Made by a program: the position numbers and the translations under genes
Source: Hyphomonas sp. TMED17
GTDB taxonomy: Bacteria > Pseudomonadota > Alphaproteobacteria > Caulobacterales > Hyphomonadaceae
DNA: 64,000 nt
NCBI GenBank assembly: GCA_002172915.1
Contig: NHBW01000006.1
Span: forward strand, 549,210-613,209
Reading direction: 5' to 3'
Part shown: one piece after another, positions 12,806 to 21,873 of the stretch
How positions within the stretch are numbered: the first letter of the stretch is position 1
How the letters are laid out: each line of letters begins with the position of its first letter
The notes under the pieces: model-generated
Database searches by the model: none
What the model was told of the DNA's origin: nothing
Seen by the model: only the letters and a program-made list of their open reading frames with translations

Positions 12806-15094
12806 ATGTCATCTAAAAGACCAAATTTTACTGACCAGGAAGCGTTAGATTTTCATTCGACGCCAACGCCGGGCAAGATTTCCATGCTGCCGACAAAGCC
12901 AATGGTCACCCAGCGCGATTTATCTTTGGCTTATAGTCCCGGTGTGGCCGTTCCGGTCAAGGCGATCGCCGAAGATGAAGATGCGGCGTACGAGTATACC
13001 TCCAAGGGCAATATGGTTGCGGTGATATCGAACGGCACTGCGATTCTCGGGCTTGGTGATCTTGGCCCGATGGCGTCCAAGCCTGTCATGGAGGGTAAAT
13101 CCGTTCTATTTAAGCGGTTTGCCGACATTGATAGTTTCGACGTCGAGGTCCAGACCAAGGAAATTGATGAATTTTGCACGGTTGTCCGCAATATCGGTGC
13201 GACATGGGGTGGGATCAATCTTGAAGATATTGCTTCGCCTGAGTGTTTTCTGATCGAGCAGCGCCTGCGGGACGAACTTGATATCCCGGTTTTCCATGAT
13301 GATCAGCATGGCACGGCGATTATCGCTGCGGCGGGTTTGATTAATGCTTGTCACATTACCGGGCGTGATCTTGGTGAGGTCAAAGTTGCCGTTTCCGGTG
13401 CCGGCGCAGCAGCGCTTTCGGTTGCAGGGCTTATTCGTAATCTCGGTGTTAAAGCTGAGAACATTCTAATGTGTGATAGTTCCGGTGTTCTTTATGAAGG
13501 CCGCACGCATCGCATCGACCAGTTCAAATCGGCTTTCATGGTTAAAACCGATAAACGGACCTTGGCCGAAGCGGTCGAAGGGGCCGACTGCTTGCTTGGT
13601 TTGTCGCGTAAGGGCGCTGTCGATAAGGATATGGTTCGCAGTATGGCGCCAAATCCGATTATATTTGCAATGGCGAACCCGGATCCGGAGATCACACCGG
13701 AAGATATTTTGTCGGTACGCGGAGATGCGATCATTGCGACCGGTCGCTCTGATTATCCGAACCAAGTTAATAATGTACTGGGGTTCCCTTACATTTTCCG
13801 CGGCGCGCTGGACGTCCGGGCGCGCAGTATCAATGAGGAAATGAAGGTTGCCGCGGCCCGCGCCATCGCCGAACTGGCGCGTGAGGACGTACCAGACGAA
13901 GTGGCGGCCGCCTATCACGGGTCGCGGCCGAAATTTGGTCCCGACTATATTATCCCGACCCCGTTTGACCCCCGCCTGATTAGTTTTATCCCGCCTTTTG
14001 TGGCGCAGGCGGCCATGGATACCGGCGTTGCGCGGCATCCAATTGAGGATATGGACGAATATCGCGACTCTCTGGCCCGACGGCTTGATCCAAGTGCCAG
14101 CTTCCTGCAGGGCATTCAGTCGACGGCGCGCAAGACCGGCAAGCGAATTGTGTTTGCCGAAGGTGAAGAGCCGCAAGTCGTCCGAGCGGCATGGTCGTTT
14201 AAAAATCAAGGACTCGGCGCGCCGATACTGATTGGTCGTCTCGAAGAAGTGAAACGGTCAATGGAGCAAATGGGTGTCCCTGAAGGCGGACTTGAAATCG
14301 TCAATGCGGCTCTGACAGACCGGAACGTCGATTATACTGACTATCTATATAAACGGTTGCAACGTCAGGGTTATCTGAAACGGGATGTCCAGCGTCTGGT
14401 CAATCAGGACCGGAATGTGTTCGGCGGCTGTATGCTCGCGCTCGGCGATGCGGATGGTATGGTGACCGGTGTGACCCGCAACTATGATGTCTGCCTGACG
14501 GACGTTCGGCTCAGTCTTGATACCTTGCCTGATACGAGCATGATTGGCATGTCGATGGTGTTAAACCGCAGCCGAACCGTGTTTATTGCCGATACTAGCG
14601 TCAATGAATTGCCGACAGGTGCTGATCTCGCGCAGATTGCCCGGGAAGCCGCAAAAGGTGTGTCGCGTCTCGGTTTCACGCCGCGCGTTGCTTTCGTTTC
14701 CTATTCGACCTTTGGCAATCCAATGGGCGAGCGGGTGGAGAAAGTCCGTGAAGCTGTTTCCATTCTCGATGCGGCATCCGACATTGATTTCGAATATGAA
14801 GGCGATATCTCCGTCGATAAGGCGATCAATCTCGAGCATAAGCTGCTATATCCTTTCTCGCGCTTGTCCGGCCCGGCAAATGTTCTTGTGATGCCGGCAA
14901 TTCACTCCGCGTCAATTTCGACGAAACTGCTGGAAAGTATGAGCCGCGCAACAGTTGTCGGACCGATATTGCTGGGTCTTTCAAAGCCAGTTCAGATTGC
15001 ATCGCTTGGCGCGACCGTGAACGATATTGTCAATCTGGCCACTGTCGCAGCTCTCGATCTTGATGGTCACGAACAGGTCGAGTTGGAAGTCTAG
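12806..15094 (+). CDS. maeB: NADP-dependent malic enzyme with C-terminal phosphotransacetylase-like domain
   Basis: Oxidative decarboxylation of malate to pyruvate. The start is ATG 12806 (MSSKRPNF) with AAGGAT upstream; an earlier GTG at 12740 is unsupported. 762 residues, the length of the two-domain MaeB type. The malic domain has SLAYSPGVAVPVKAIAEDE and the metal-binding FHDDQHGTAI, followed by a Rossmann motif (VSGAGAAALSVAG). The second half from about residue 430 resembles phosphate acetyltransferase (IVFAEGEEPQVVRAA), which in this family is regulatory rather than catalytic. It is monocistronic, between mutS and the AmpG-like gene. Confidence 0.96.
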   Translation: MSSKRPNFTDQEALDFHSTPTPGKISMLPTKPMVTQRDLSLAYSPGVAVPVKAIAEDEDAAYEYTSKGNMVAVISNGTAILGLGDLGPMASKPVMEGKSVLFKRFADIDSFDVEVQTKEIDEFCTVVRNIGATWGGINLEDIASPECFLIEQRLRDELDIPVFHDDQHGTAIIAAAGLINACHITGRDLGEVKVAVSGAGAAALSVAGLIRNLGVKAENILMCDSSGVLYEGRTHRIDQFKSAFMVKTDKRTLAEAVEGADCLLGLSRKGAVDKDMVRSMAPNPIIFAMANPDPEITPEDILSVRGDAIIATGRSDYPNQVNNVLGFPYIFRGALDVRARSINEEMKVAAARAIAELAREDVPDEVAAAYHGSRPKFGPDYIIPTPFDPRLISFIPPFVAQAAMDTGVARHPIEDMDEYRDSLARRLDPSASFLQGIQSTARKTGKRIVFAEGEEPQVVRAAWSFKNQGLGAPILIGRLEEVKRSMEQMGVPEGGLEIVNAALTDRNVDYTDYLYKRLQRQGYLKRDVQRLVNQDRNVFGGCMLALGDADGMVTGVTRNYDVCLTDVRLSLDTLPDTSMIGMSMVLNRSRTVFIADTSVNELPTGADLAQIAREAAKGVSRLGFTPRVAFVSYSTFGNPMGERVEKVREAVSILDAASDIDFEYEGDISVDKAINLEHKLLYPFSRLSGPANVLVMPAIHSASISTKLLESMSRATVVGPILLGLSKPVQIASLGATVNDIVNLATVAALDLDGHEQVELEV

Positions 15095-15138
15095 GCGCGC
15101 TCGCGCCGCTTCTGAAACTTGACGGCATCGTTAACCGG

Positions 15139-15166
15139 ACGGCTGGTATTATGATACTAGCCGTTT
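15139..15166. terminator. Hairpin between convergent maeB and ampG-like genes
   Basis: An inverted repeat ACGGCT-g-GTAT / ATAC-t-AGCCGT with a four-base loop lies in the 54 bp between the two stop codons and overlaps the end of the transporter gene. The T-tract on the plus side is interrupted (TTCTGTCT), so a bidirectional terminator is plausible but weak. Confidence 0.45.
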
Positions 15167-16867
15167 CTGTCTGATCCATTCTATGCCTGAAAGAAGCACG
15201 GCGACACCGCCGAGCCAGAACGTGATAATGAATACGGTATAGAAGCCAGAGGATTCAATAATATCGCCAAGCCATGGCCGTCCAAGCGTACCGATCAGCA
15301 TTGTGAGTGATGCCAGCAAGGCGTACTGGACAGCGGCAAAGCGCGGATTGACCACCGAGGTGAGATAGGCCGTCATTGCGACAAGCGCGAAGCCGCCGGC
15401 AATGTTCTCGGCGAATATCGTGATCATTAAGCGGGCCATGCGTTGCCCCTGATCAACGCTTACCGGATCAACTTGCAGCTTTGTCGACCATTCTGCAAAC
15501 GCCACCAGCGGAACGTCTAGATGCGTGACCGAGAGGAACTGATCCAGCACTACAGCCCCGGCCGCAAGGTCGGCGTAGAGGAGATTGGTCGCTGCTGCAA
15601 TAATGCCGCCAATGAAGAAGACCGGCATTCGTCCCAGGATTGCGATCGAAACCGCGCCGATAACAGACCCTAATATGGTTGCTAAGACCCCAAAAAATTT
15701 GGAAGCGATCGCAACATCATCGAGGGAATGGCCCAAGGCACCGAAATTTTCGCCAAGATAAAATGGGTAGGCAAATGACCCCCAGACCGCATCGGTAAAA
15801 CGATAGGTCAGTGCTAACGACAATACCAGAACGGCCCCCCAGCGCAGCCGTGCAATCAATTCCATCAAGGGGTCAAAAATTGCGCGGAAAATAGTCGCGA
15901 CCAGAGCCGTTTGCCCGGTTGCCGGTGTTTCGTCCGGATTGGAGTCATCAGCTTTGGCCTGATGTTTGAACACCAGTATCGCGCAGACTATTGCCGGCAG
16001 TAGAACGGTTAGACTGACAATCAGGGGGCCTTGCTGTTGCACGAACAACCGGCCCGACGTGCCGTTTTCGAGTATCAGCGCATTCAAAATATACCAGAAG
16101 ATCATGGCGAATGCGAGGAGCCATCCGGCTGACACAATCACGACAGCGCTACGACTGACCTGATAGGGCAAACTTGTAAAAAAGCTTGCCCGCGAGCCAT
16201 GCAGGGATTCGGTTTCCGGTTCCGGTGCGATCAGGGTGCCGATGATCGATAATAGCATGAAACAGGCGACCATCAGGAACACGACGCTCCAGCCGAACCT
16301 GGCGGCCATGAGGAGTGCAACAAAACCGGTTATGAACCCGGCCGACTTGTATCCGAACTGGTACAAGGCCGACATCAGATCCTTGTCGGTATCATTGCGG
16401 GCGACTTCAATACGCCAGGCATCCAGGATCAGGTCATGGGTTGGTGAGATGAACGAAATTGCCAGTGCCAGAAGGGCAACGGTCGAAATATGATGGCTGG
16501 GATTGGCAAACGCGAATATGGCAATCATGACGGCCATCAGGGATTGTAGGCCAATGAGCCATGAGCGGCGGCCGCCCAATTGCGACAGGCCCTTTAGCGG
16601 GAGAGCAGTTTGGAAGGCCGGGGCCCAGAGGTATTTGAAAGAATAGCCCAGCGTAACGAGTGAAAGCGCACCAATTGTCGAGGGTGTGACGCCGACTTCG
16701 GTCAACCACGCATTCAGTAGGCCGAGCGTCGCGCCCATCGGGAGGCCTGCCGCAAAGGATAATAAAATCATCGCCGCCATCCGGCGATCGGAGAAAATGG
16801 CCATCAAAGGCGACGGCGCCGCTTTTGATGACGGATCAGTTGGCGTGGCGATTGCAGGTCGGTTCAT
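15149..16867 (-). CDS. AmpG-like MFS transporter
   Basis: Major facilitator protein resembling AmpG, the inner-membrane permease that imports anhydromuropeptides for cell-wall recycling. From ATG 16867 (MNRPAIA) it is about 572 residues with at least 12 hydrophobic segments. The region FAAGLPMGATLGLLNAWLTE matches the AmpG opening, and a later D-x-x-x-D-AWRIE-type segment (LILDAWRIEVA) also fits. The frame extends to 17002 without a good ribosome site. It is convergent with maeB. A sugar or other solute substrate is possible; true AmpG function is inferred only from the family. Confidence 0.85.
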   Translation of the reverse strand: MNRPAIATPTDPSSKAAPSPLMAIFSDRRMAAMILLSFAAGLPMGATLGLLNAWLTEVGVTPSTIGALSLVTLGYSFKYLWAPAFQTALPLKGLSQLGGRRSWLIGLQSLMAVMIAIFAFANPSHHISTVALLALAISFISPTHDLILDAWRIEVARNDTDKDLMSALYQFGYKSAGFITGFVALLMAARFGWSVVFLMVACFMLLSIIGTLIAPEPETESLHGSRASFFTSLPYQVSRSAVVIVSAGWLLAFAMIFWYILNALILENGTSGRLFVQQQGPLIVSLTVLLPAIVCAILVFKHQAKADDSNPDETPATGQTALVATIFRAIFDPLMELIARLRWGAVLVLSLALTYRFTDAVWGSFAYPFYLGENFGALGHSLDDVAIASKFFGVLATILGSVIGAVSIAILGRMPVFFIGGIIAAATNLLYADLAAGAVVLDQFLSVTHLDVPLVAFAEWSTKLQVDPVSVDQGQRMARLMITIFAENIAGGFALVAMTAYLTSVVNPRFAAVQYALLASLTMLIGTLGRPWLGDIIESSGFYTVFIITFWLGGVAVLLSGIEWIRQKRLVS

Positions 16868-17041
16868 TTTTTCATCCCAGTAGCGTGCAGCGAAGCAGCG
16901 TTTGCAATTGTCGACAGTGATACACGCTAAACGCATATAATAAGCTAAGGCTGTCCCATACAACATGGTTGGGATGATTCGCCGTCTATAATAGCATGCC
17001 ATTGCTAAGGTGAACCGAAAGTAACGGGCAATCGCGATCCG

Positions 17042-18562
17042 TCAGGCCGTATCTGTGCCCGGCGGTCGAAACCGGTAGGAAAGCGCTTCGGCGAGGTGCA
17101 AACGGTGGACTTTCCGGCTGGGCTGGAGATCGGCAATTGTGCGCGCGACTTTGAGGACGCGATAATAGGCCCGTGCTGATAATTGCAATTTCGAGGCGGC
17201 TGTTGATAGCAGATCCTGACCTTCATCATCGAGGTCGGCGGCCGCAGCGATGATGTCGCCGAAGGCATGGGCGTTAAGAGTATTGGCCGCGTCGACTTTC
17301 CGGTATCGTTCCTGCTGCAGGGTTCGTGCGGCGCAGACGCGGTCCCGGACGGTGTCGCTATTGTCCTGCGGTTCGTTCCGGGTCAGGTCTCTCGGCGTTA
17401 TCATCGGAGTGTCGAAAAACAGGTCGATGCGATCGAGAAACGGCCCCGAAAGCCTCGCATGGTAGCGCTCGGCGCAGACCGGCCCCCGCCGGCATGTTGC
17501 CGGGCCTGATCCACCGCCACACCGGCACGGATTCATGCCTGCGATAAGCTGGAACTGCGCCGGATATTTCACATGATGTTCTGCCCGCGATATTGTGATT
17601 GTGCCATCTTCTAAGGGCTGGCGAAGACTATCGAGGACGTGGGCTGAGAATTCCGGAAGCTCGTCAAGAAACAGCACGCCATGGTGCGCTAGCGATATCT
17701 CGCCGGGCCTGGCACAATTGCCGCCTCCAACCAGGGCCGGCATTGAGGCAGAATGATGCGGGGCCTGAAAGGGACGCGTGCGGCAGAGCTGGCCTTGCTC
17801 GAGCAAGCCGGCAACCGACTGGATCTGAGATACTTCCAGTAACTCGCTGGCCGTCAGAGGCGGCAAAAGCCCGGGCAATCGTTTTGCCAGCATGGATTTG
17901 CCGGATCCGGGCGGGCCGCGGAATAGTATATTGTGTCCGCCGCCGGCGGCAATTTCGAGCGCACGTTTGGCCCCGTTCTGGCCTTTTACATCGGCGAGGT
18001 CGGTTTTTACTTCATGTTGTTTCAACTGGCCTGGTGTTAGTGCGGGCAAAGCCTGGCGCCCGTTAAAGTGACTGATGAGTGCGATTAGATTATCGGCTGC
18101 GAGATGTCCGCTCCCGGCCCATGCCGCCTCCTGTCCGCAGACCAGCGGGCAGACGAGGCGAAGATCCAGCTCCTGGGCCTTGATAGCGGCCGGCAAGACC
18201 CCCTGACTGTGCAGGATCCGGCCATCAAGGGCGAGTTCGCCAAGTGCTGCGTGACCAGGTAAACTATCACCCGGAATAAGCCCCATAGCCGACATGGTTG
18301 CCAGCGCGATTGCAAGATCATAGTGGCTGCCCTCTTTCGGCAGGTCTGCCGGCGCCATGTTTACAGTGATCCGTTTCGCCGGCAGCGCTAGCCCGATCGA
18401 GCTGAAGGCCGCGCGAACGCGCTCTCTGCTTTCGGTGACGGCTTTATTAGCGAGACCGACAATGATAAAGCTCGGCTATCCGCCGCTGGCTATATGGACC
18501 TGTACATCAACGGGTCTCGCTTCAATGCCTTGAAAGGCAAATGTCGTGAGGCTGGCAACCAT
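17042..18562 (-). pseudogene. comM: ComM/YifB-type Mg-chelatase-like AAA+ protein, interrupted by an in-frame amber codon
   Basis: ComM is a hexameric AAA+ helicase that drives branch migration in natural transformation. The full frame would run from ATG 18562, which has AAGGAT six bases upstream, for 506 codons, the normal family length. The N-terminus reads MVASLTTFAFQGIEARPVDV and then HIASGG; a TAG at 18478-18476 (codon 29) follows, and the homology continues as PSFIIVGL. Relatives have Leu at this position, so one base change (TTG to TAG) explains it. The rest is intact: NMAPADLPKEGSHYDL, Walker A FRGPPGSGKS, a Cys cluster (CRCGGGSGPATCRRGPVC) and C-terminal YRFRPPG. An in-frame ATG at 18358 could start a protein lacking the first 68 residues. 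Either a genuine null or a base-call error. Confidence 0.85.
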
Positions 18563-18871
18563 GTCTCGATCCTTGATGAATGGCAGGTCTTCGCGCGACC
18601 CTGCCATCATAGGGACCGCCGAGGGCGGCCGCGATTTATTACTGGTTTTTGTATCTATTCGCTATGTCCAGACAGTTAGCGGCACGAGTTTCTTCGGGTC
18701 CGGCACAGGGAGGAATTGGCAAGTACAGGGATGCACAGAAATACGCGGCGAGGTAACGGCTAAAGCGTAATATCCCGTCGCATTAGGAGGCGTCCGGGGC
18801 GGGCAAGAAAGACGGCAGATGTTGTTCTTTTGTAAGCCCCTAAACGCTGGCCTGGGCTGTCTGCAAGCGAC
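18563..18871. other. Gap between gshB and comM
   Basis: About 310 bp on the promoter side of comM. I see no tRNA, no credible small gene in six frames, and no T-tailed terminator. It presumably contains the comM promoter and the end of the gshB transcript. Confidence 0.4.
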
Positions 18872-19813
18872 TCAGAGCCGCTTTTTGATGGCATCCCAGA
18901 ACAAATTGGCCGGGTCCCGGCCGGTAAACTCGCGGACCTGTTGCACGCCGGTCGGGGAGGTATTGTTCACTTCGGTAAGGCGCCCACCGATTACATCAAT
19001 ACCGACAAGTACCTGGCCTCGGGTTTTTAATAGGGGGCCGAGGGCATCGCAGATTGCAATGTCGGCTGGCGATAGATCCGACGGTTCGGCGGTGCCGCCG
19101 ACTGCTAAGTTCGACCGCGCATGTCCTTTAAGAGGAACCCGGTTGAACCCGCCAATGGGTTCGCCGTCGATCAAAATTATCCGTTTGTCGCCTTCCGCCA
19201 CGGCTGGAAGAAATGCCTGTACAATCAGAGGTTCAGTGGTGCGGGCCAGAAACAGCTCAACCAGCGCTGAGAAATTACTATCATCTGGTTTGACCCGGAA
19301 TACGTCACCTCCACCAAAACCGTATAATGGTTTCAGAATGACGTCTTGATGCGTATCGCGAAAATCTCTGATCAGGTCGCCGTCGCGTGAAATCAGAGAT
19401 GGCGGGATGAAATCGGGAAGCAAGAGCGGGAATAGTTTTTCCGGCGCCGAGCGAACATGTGCCGGATCGTTTACCACAAGCGTGTCCGGCGCCAGTAATT
19501 CGAGAATATGGCATGCCGTGATATACGCCATGTCGAAGGGCGGATCCTGGCGCATCAATACGACATCGACCATTTCACGAAGGTCAAGCTGAACCGGGTC
19601 ATCGTAGACTGTCGGCCGGCCGGCGACTCGCTGAACTCTGACCGGTCGTGCCAGCGCCGTGATCCGGCCCCGATTATAACTGAGATTTTCCGGTGCATAC
19701 TCAAAAATGAGCATGTCCTGAGCTTGCGCGGCTTCCAGCAGTGCAAAGCTTGTATTGCTTTCGACATCGGCGGTGTCCAGGGCACCGGTCTGTATCGCCA
19801 CGCGCAGGCTCAT
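18872..19813 (-). CDS. gshB: Glutathione synthetase
   Basis: ATP-grasp enzyme joining gamma-glutamylcysteine and glycine, the second step of glutathione synthesis in the cytosol. 313 residues, the standard length. It shows the N-terminal substrate domain (VVLMRQDPPFDMAY), the ATP-grasp loop KPLYGFGGGDVFRV, and metal and ATP residues in EVNNTSPTGVQQV near the end. It is the fourth gene of a minus-strand series rsmI-yraN-BON-gshB, a conserved alphaproteobacterial arrangement. Spacing to the BON gene is about 100 bp. Confidence 0.97.
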   Translation of the reverse strand: MSLRVAIQTGALDTADVESNTSFALLEAAQAQDMLIFEYAPENLSYNRGRITALARPVRVQRVAGRPTVYDDPVQLDLREMVDVVLMRQDPPFDMAYITACHILELLAPDTLVVNDPAHVRSAPEKLFPLLLPDFIPPSLISRDGDLIRDFRDTHQDVILKPLYGFGGGDVFRVKPDDSNFSALVELFLARTTEPLIVQAFLPAVAEGDKRIILIDGEPIGGFNRVPLKGHARSNLAVGGTAEPSDLSPADIAICDALGPLLKTRGQVLVGIDVIGGRLTEVNNTSPTGVQQVREFTGRDPANLFWDAIKKRL

Positions 19814-19914
19814 ATGATCAGTCTCTTCCTAAATTTGATATGTGCAGGCAGCTGGGCGATATCAAAGCGAGTGCAACATCCGGGCCAGCCGGGCACTGCG
19901 CGGCTGCGAAAACC

Positions 19915-20520
19915 TCAATCTGCCTGACCCGGATTGTAGGTGACGACGTCCCCATTCGCATCGCGGAGGCGAATATAGGAAATCACCCTTTGAACACCAC
20001 CGGCATAACTTGCTTCTTCGGCAGCGCGCTGCAATTCATCCTCGCTGCGGGCGATGCCGAGCAGATAAACGGTACCATTATAGGTTTCGACATTAATATT
20101 GGATGATTTTACCGAGCTCGAGCCGAGTAAACGGGCGCGTACTCTTGCTGAGATAAGTTCGTCTGATGCATTGGCGAGTGTTCCGCCAGGCGCTTCGACA
20201 ATTATTTCGTTGGCGAGATCCTGCGTGCGCCGTGACGACCAGGCCAGATCCTCTGCCATGATACGAAGTTCCGGTGAGGATACCCGACCTGATAGAAGCA
20301 CGAGCCCGCCAGCGACTTCGACGTCAACTTCATTGAGGCTGCCATGTACGTTCAGCTTGGATTTGATATCGCTCGACAAGGTTGCATCGTCTATCGCTTC
20401 GCCGGTTGTTCGTTCTTGCGATGCCGACACCGCGGCGGCCCCGACGGCCTTCACGACACAGCCGGTGAGCATTGGAACAGTAGCGATAATGAGTGACAAA
20501 AATAGCGTTCTCGACGACAT
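19915..20520 (-). CDS. BON-domain outer-membrane lipoprotein (DolP/YraP type)
   Basis: 201 residues with a lipoprotein signal: hydrophobic stretch LFLSLIIATVPM followed by the lipobox LTGC, so Cys21 would be lipidated. Two BON domains follow (about 48-115 and 125-192; compare DDATLSSDIKSKLNVHG and ELISARVRARLLGS), each with the typical VxxxGxVxLxG core. BON proteins bind phospholipid, and DolP maintains outer-membrane integrity in enterobacteria; the same role here is inference. It lies between yraN and gshB in the same series. Confidence 0.88.
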   Translation of the reverse strand: MSSRTLFLSLIIATVPMLTGCVVKAVGAAAVSASQERTTGEAIDDATLSSDIKSKLNVHGSLNEVDVEVAGGLVLLSGRVSSPELRIMAEDLAWSSRRTQDLANEIIVEAPGGTLANASDELISARVRARLLGSSSVKSSNINVETYNGTVYLLGIARSEDELQRAAEEASYAGGVQRVISYIRLRDANGDVVTYNPGQAD

Positions 20521-20582
20521 AGCGCGCTCCTAGGATTGCGAATCATTGACCAAACTGGATTGTAGCTGCCTTTTTGGCAAGA

Positions 20583-20954
20583 TTACGGTCGCCAAAAATC
20601 ACGTTCATGCTGCGGGAGTTTACCCGGTGCGATGCTAATCAGGTCGTATCGCCAATTGAGGTTGCTCAAATCCGAGCGGCCTGCCACCCAGACTTCGGCG
20701 GCAGCCGAGATCCGACGCCAGTTTCTGGTGCCAACCGCTGCCAGACCGGCTCCGTGATCGCGGCGATATTTAACTTCGATGAAAGCCAGCGTGTCTGACC
20801 GTCTGGCAATCAGGTCGATTTCGCCACAAAACAGTTTCGCGCGGCGGGCGAGAATGCGGTATCCTTTGAGACGGAGATAAAGCGCAGCAACATTCTCTGC
20901 CCTGCGTCCACGGGCTTCTGCAATCTGTTTCGCTTTGTCCCTATTTGGCGCCAT
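20583..20954 (-). CDS. yraN: YraN family (UPF0102) endonuclease-like protein
   Basis: 123 residues. The restriction-endonuclease-like core is visible: GEIDLIARR followed by FIEVKYR, the D-ExK-type arrangement of this family. The biological role is not settled. The start overlaps the end of rsmI by 14 bp in another frame, implying translational coupling. A Holliday-junction-resolvase-like fold is assumed from the family. Confidence 0.92.
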   Translation of the reverse strand: MAPNRDKAKQIAEARGRRAENVAALYLRLKGYRILARRAKLFCGEIDLIARRSDTLAFIEVKYRRDHGAGLAAVGTRNWRRISAAAEVWVAGRSDLSNLNWRYDLISIAPGKLPQHERDFWRP

Positions 20955-21873
20955 TCTTAAGCGTTAGTGCGTGCTGATAGACCTGCCGCCGAGGGAGACC
21001 GAGTGTTTCGGAAACTTCGGCCACGGCGGCTTTTACAGACTTATCTTTCATCGCCCCGCGCAGGGCGTTAGCGATATCGTCATTGCTGGGTTCGCCATTG
21101 GCGGGCGGGCCGAGCATCAAAACAATTTCACCTTTTGGTGTCGGTAATTCCTGATAGGTGGCTGCCAGATTGGCGAGCGAGCCGCGCCTGGTTTCCTCGA
21201 ATAATTTTGTAAGTTCACGCCCGATAGCTGCATCGCGGTCCCCGCCAAGGGCTACCACAAGATCCTGCAGGCAGGTCGCCAGACGGGCACCGCTTTCGTA
21301 GAAAATCAGAGAGGCCGGCACACCTGACAGCGATTTTGCTGTTTTTATCCGCGCGGCAGAGCGTGGTGGCAGAAACCCGCAAAACATAAAACGGTCGGTT
21401 GGGAGACCGCTGGTGACGAGACCGGCGAGCATGGCCGAAGCGCCCGGTAAAGGTATGATCCGGTGACCGGACTCGATAACGTCACGCGCCAGTTTCCAGC
21501 CCGGATCTGAAATAAGCGGTGTGCCGGCATCACTGATCAATGCAATTGACTGTCCCGCCGCTAATTGGGCCAGTATCTGGGGCCGTCTCTGGCTACCATT
21601 ATGGTCATGATAGGGGGTTATCTTGGTCCGGATGTCATAGGTATCCAACAATTTCCGGGCAACGCGGGTATCCTCTGCCAGGACTTCGTCAGCCTGACGC
21701 AGTACGTCGAGGGCCCGCAAAGTGATGTCCCGTAGGTTTCCGATAGGTGTGGAGACAATAAAAAGCGCAGGTTCTAGTGGTTGCGCCGCACCGGAACCGG
21801 AATTACTGTTAACGCTGTCGCGACTCTTGTCTGTAGCGGCCGATGCTAAGATGGAGTTAGGGTCTGATGTCAT
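20941..21873 (-). CDS. rsmI: 16S rRNA (cytidine-1402-2'-O)-methyltransferase
   Basis: SAM-dependent enzyme that methylates the ribose of C1402 in the ribosomal P site. About 310 residues from ATG 21873 (MTSDPNS). A TTG at 21909 would add 12 residues but also lacks a ribosome site. Tetrapyrrole-methylase fold motifs: IVSTPIGNLRDITLRAL near residue 45, EDTRVARKLL, and LISDAGTPLISDPG. It faces the LpoA/LppC gene, whose ATG (21867) lies inside the rsmI coding start, so the two genes overlap head to head by 7 bp. Confidence 0.96.
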   Translation of the reverse strand: MTSDPNSILASAATDKSRDSVNSNSGSGAAQPLEPALFIVSTPIGNLRDITLRALDVLRQADEVLAEDTRVARKLLDTYDIRTKITPYHDHNGSQRRPQILAQLAAGQSIALISDAGTPLISDPGWKLARDVIESGHRIIPLPGASAMLAGLVTSGLPTDRFMFCGFLPPRSAARIKTAKSLSGVPASLIFYESGARLATCLQDLVVALGGDRDAAIGRELTKLFEETRRGSLANLAATYQELPTPKGEIVLMLGPPANGEPSNDDIANALRGAMKDKSVKAAVAEVSETLGLPRRQVYQHALTLKNGAK

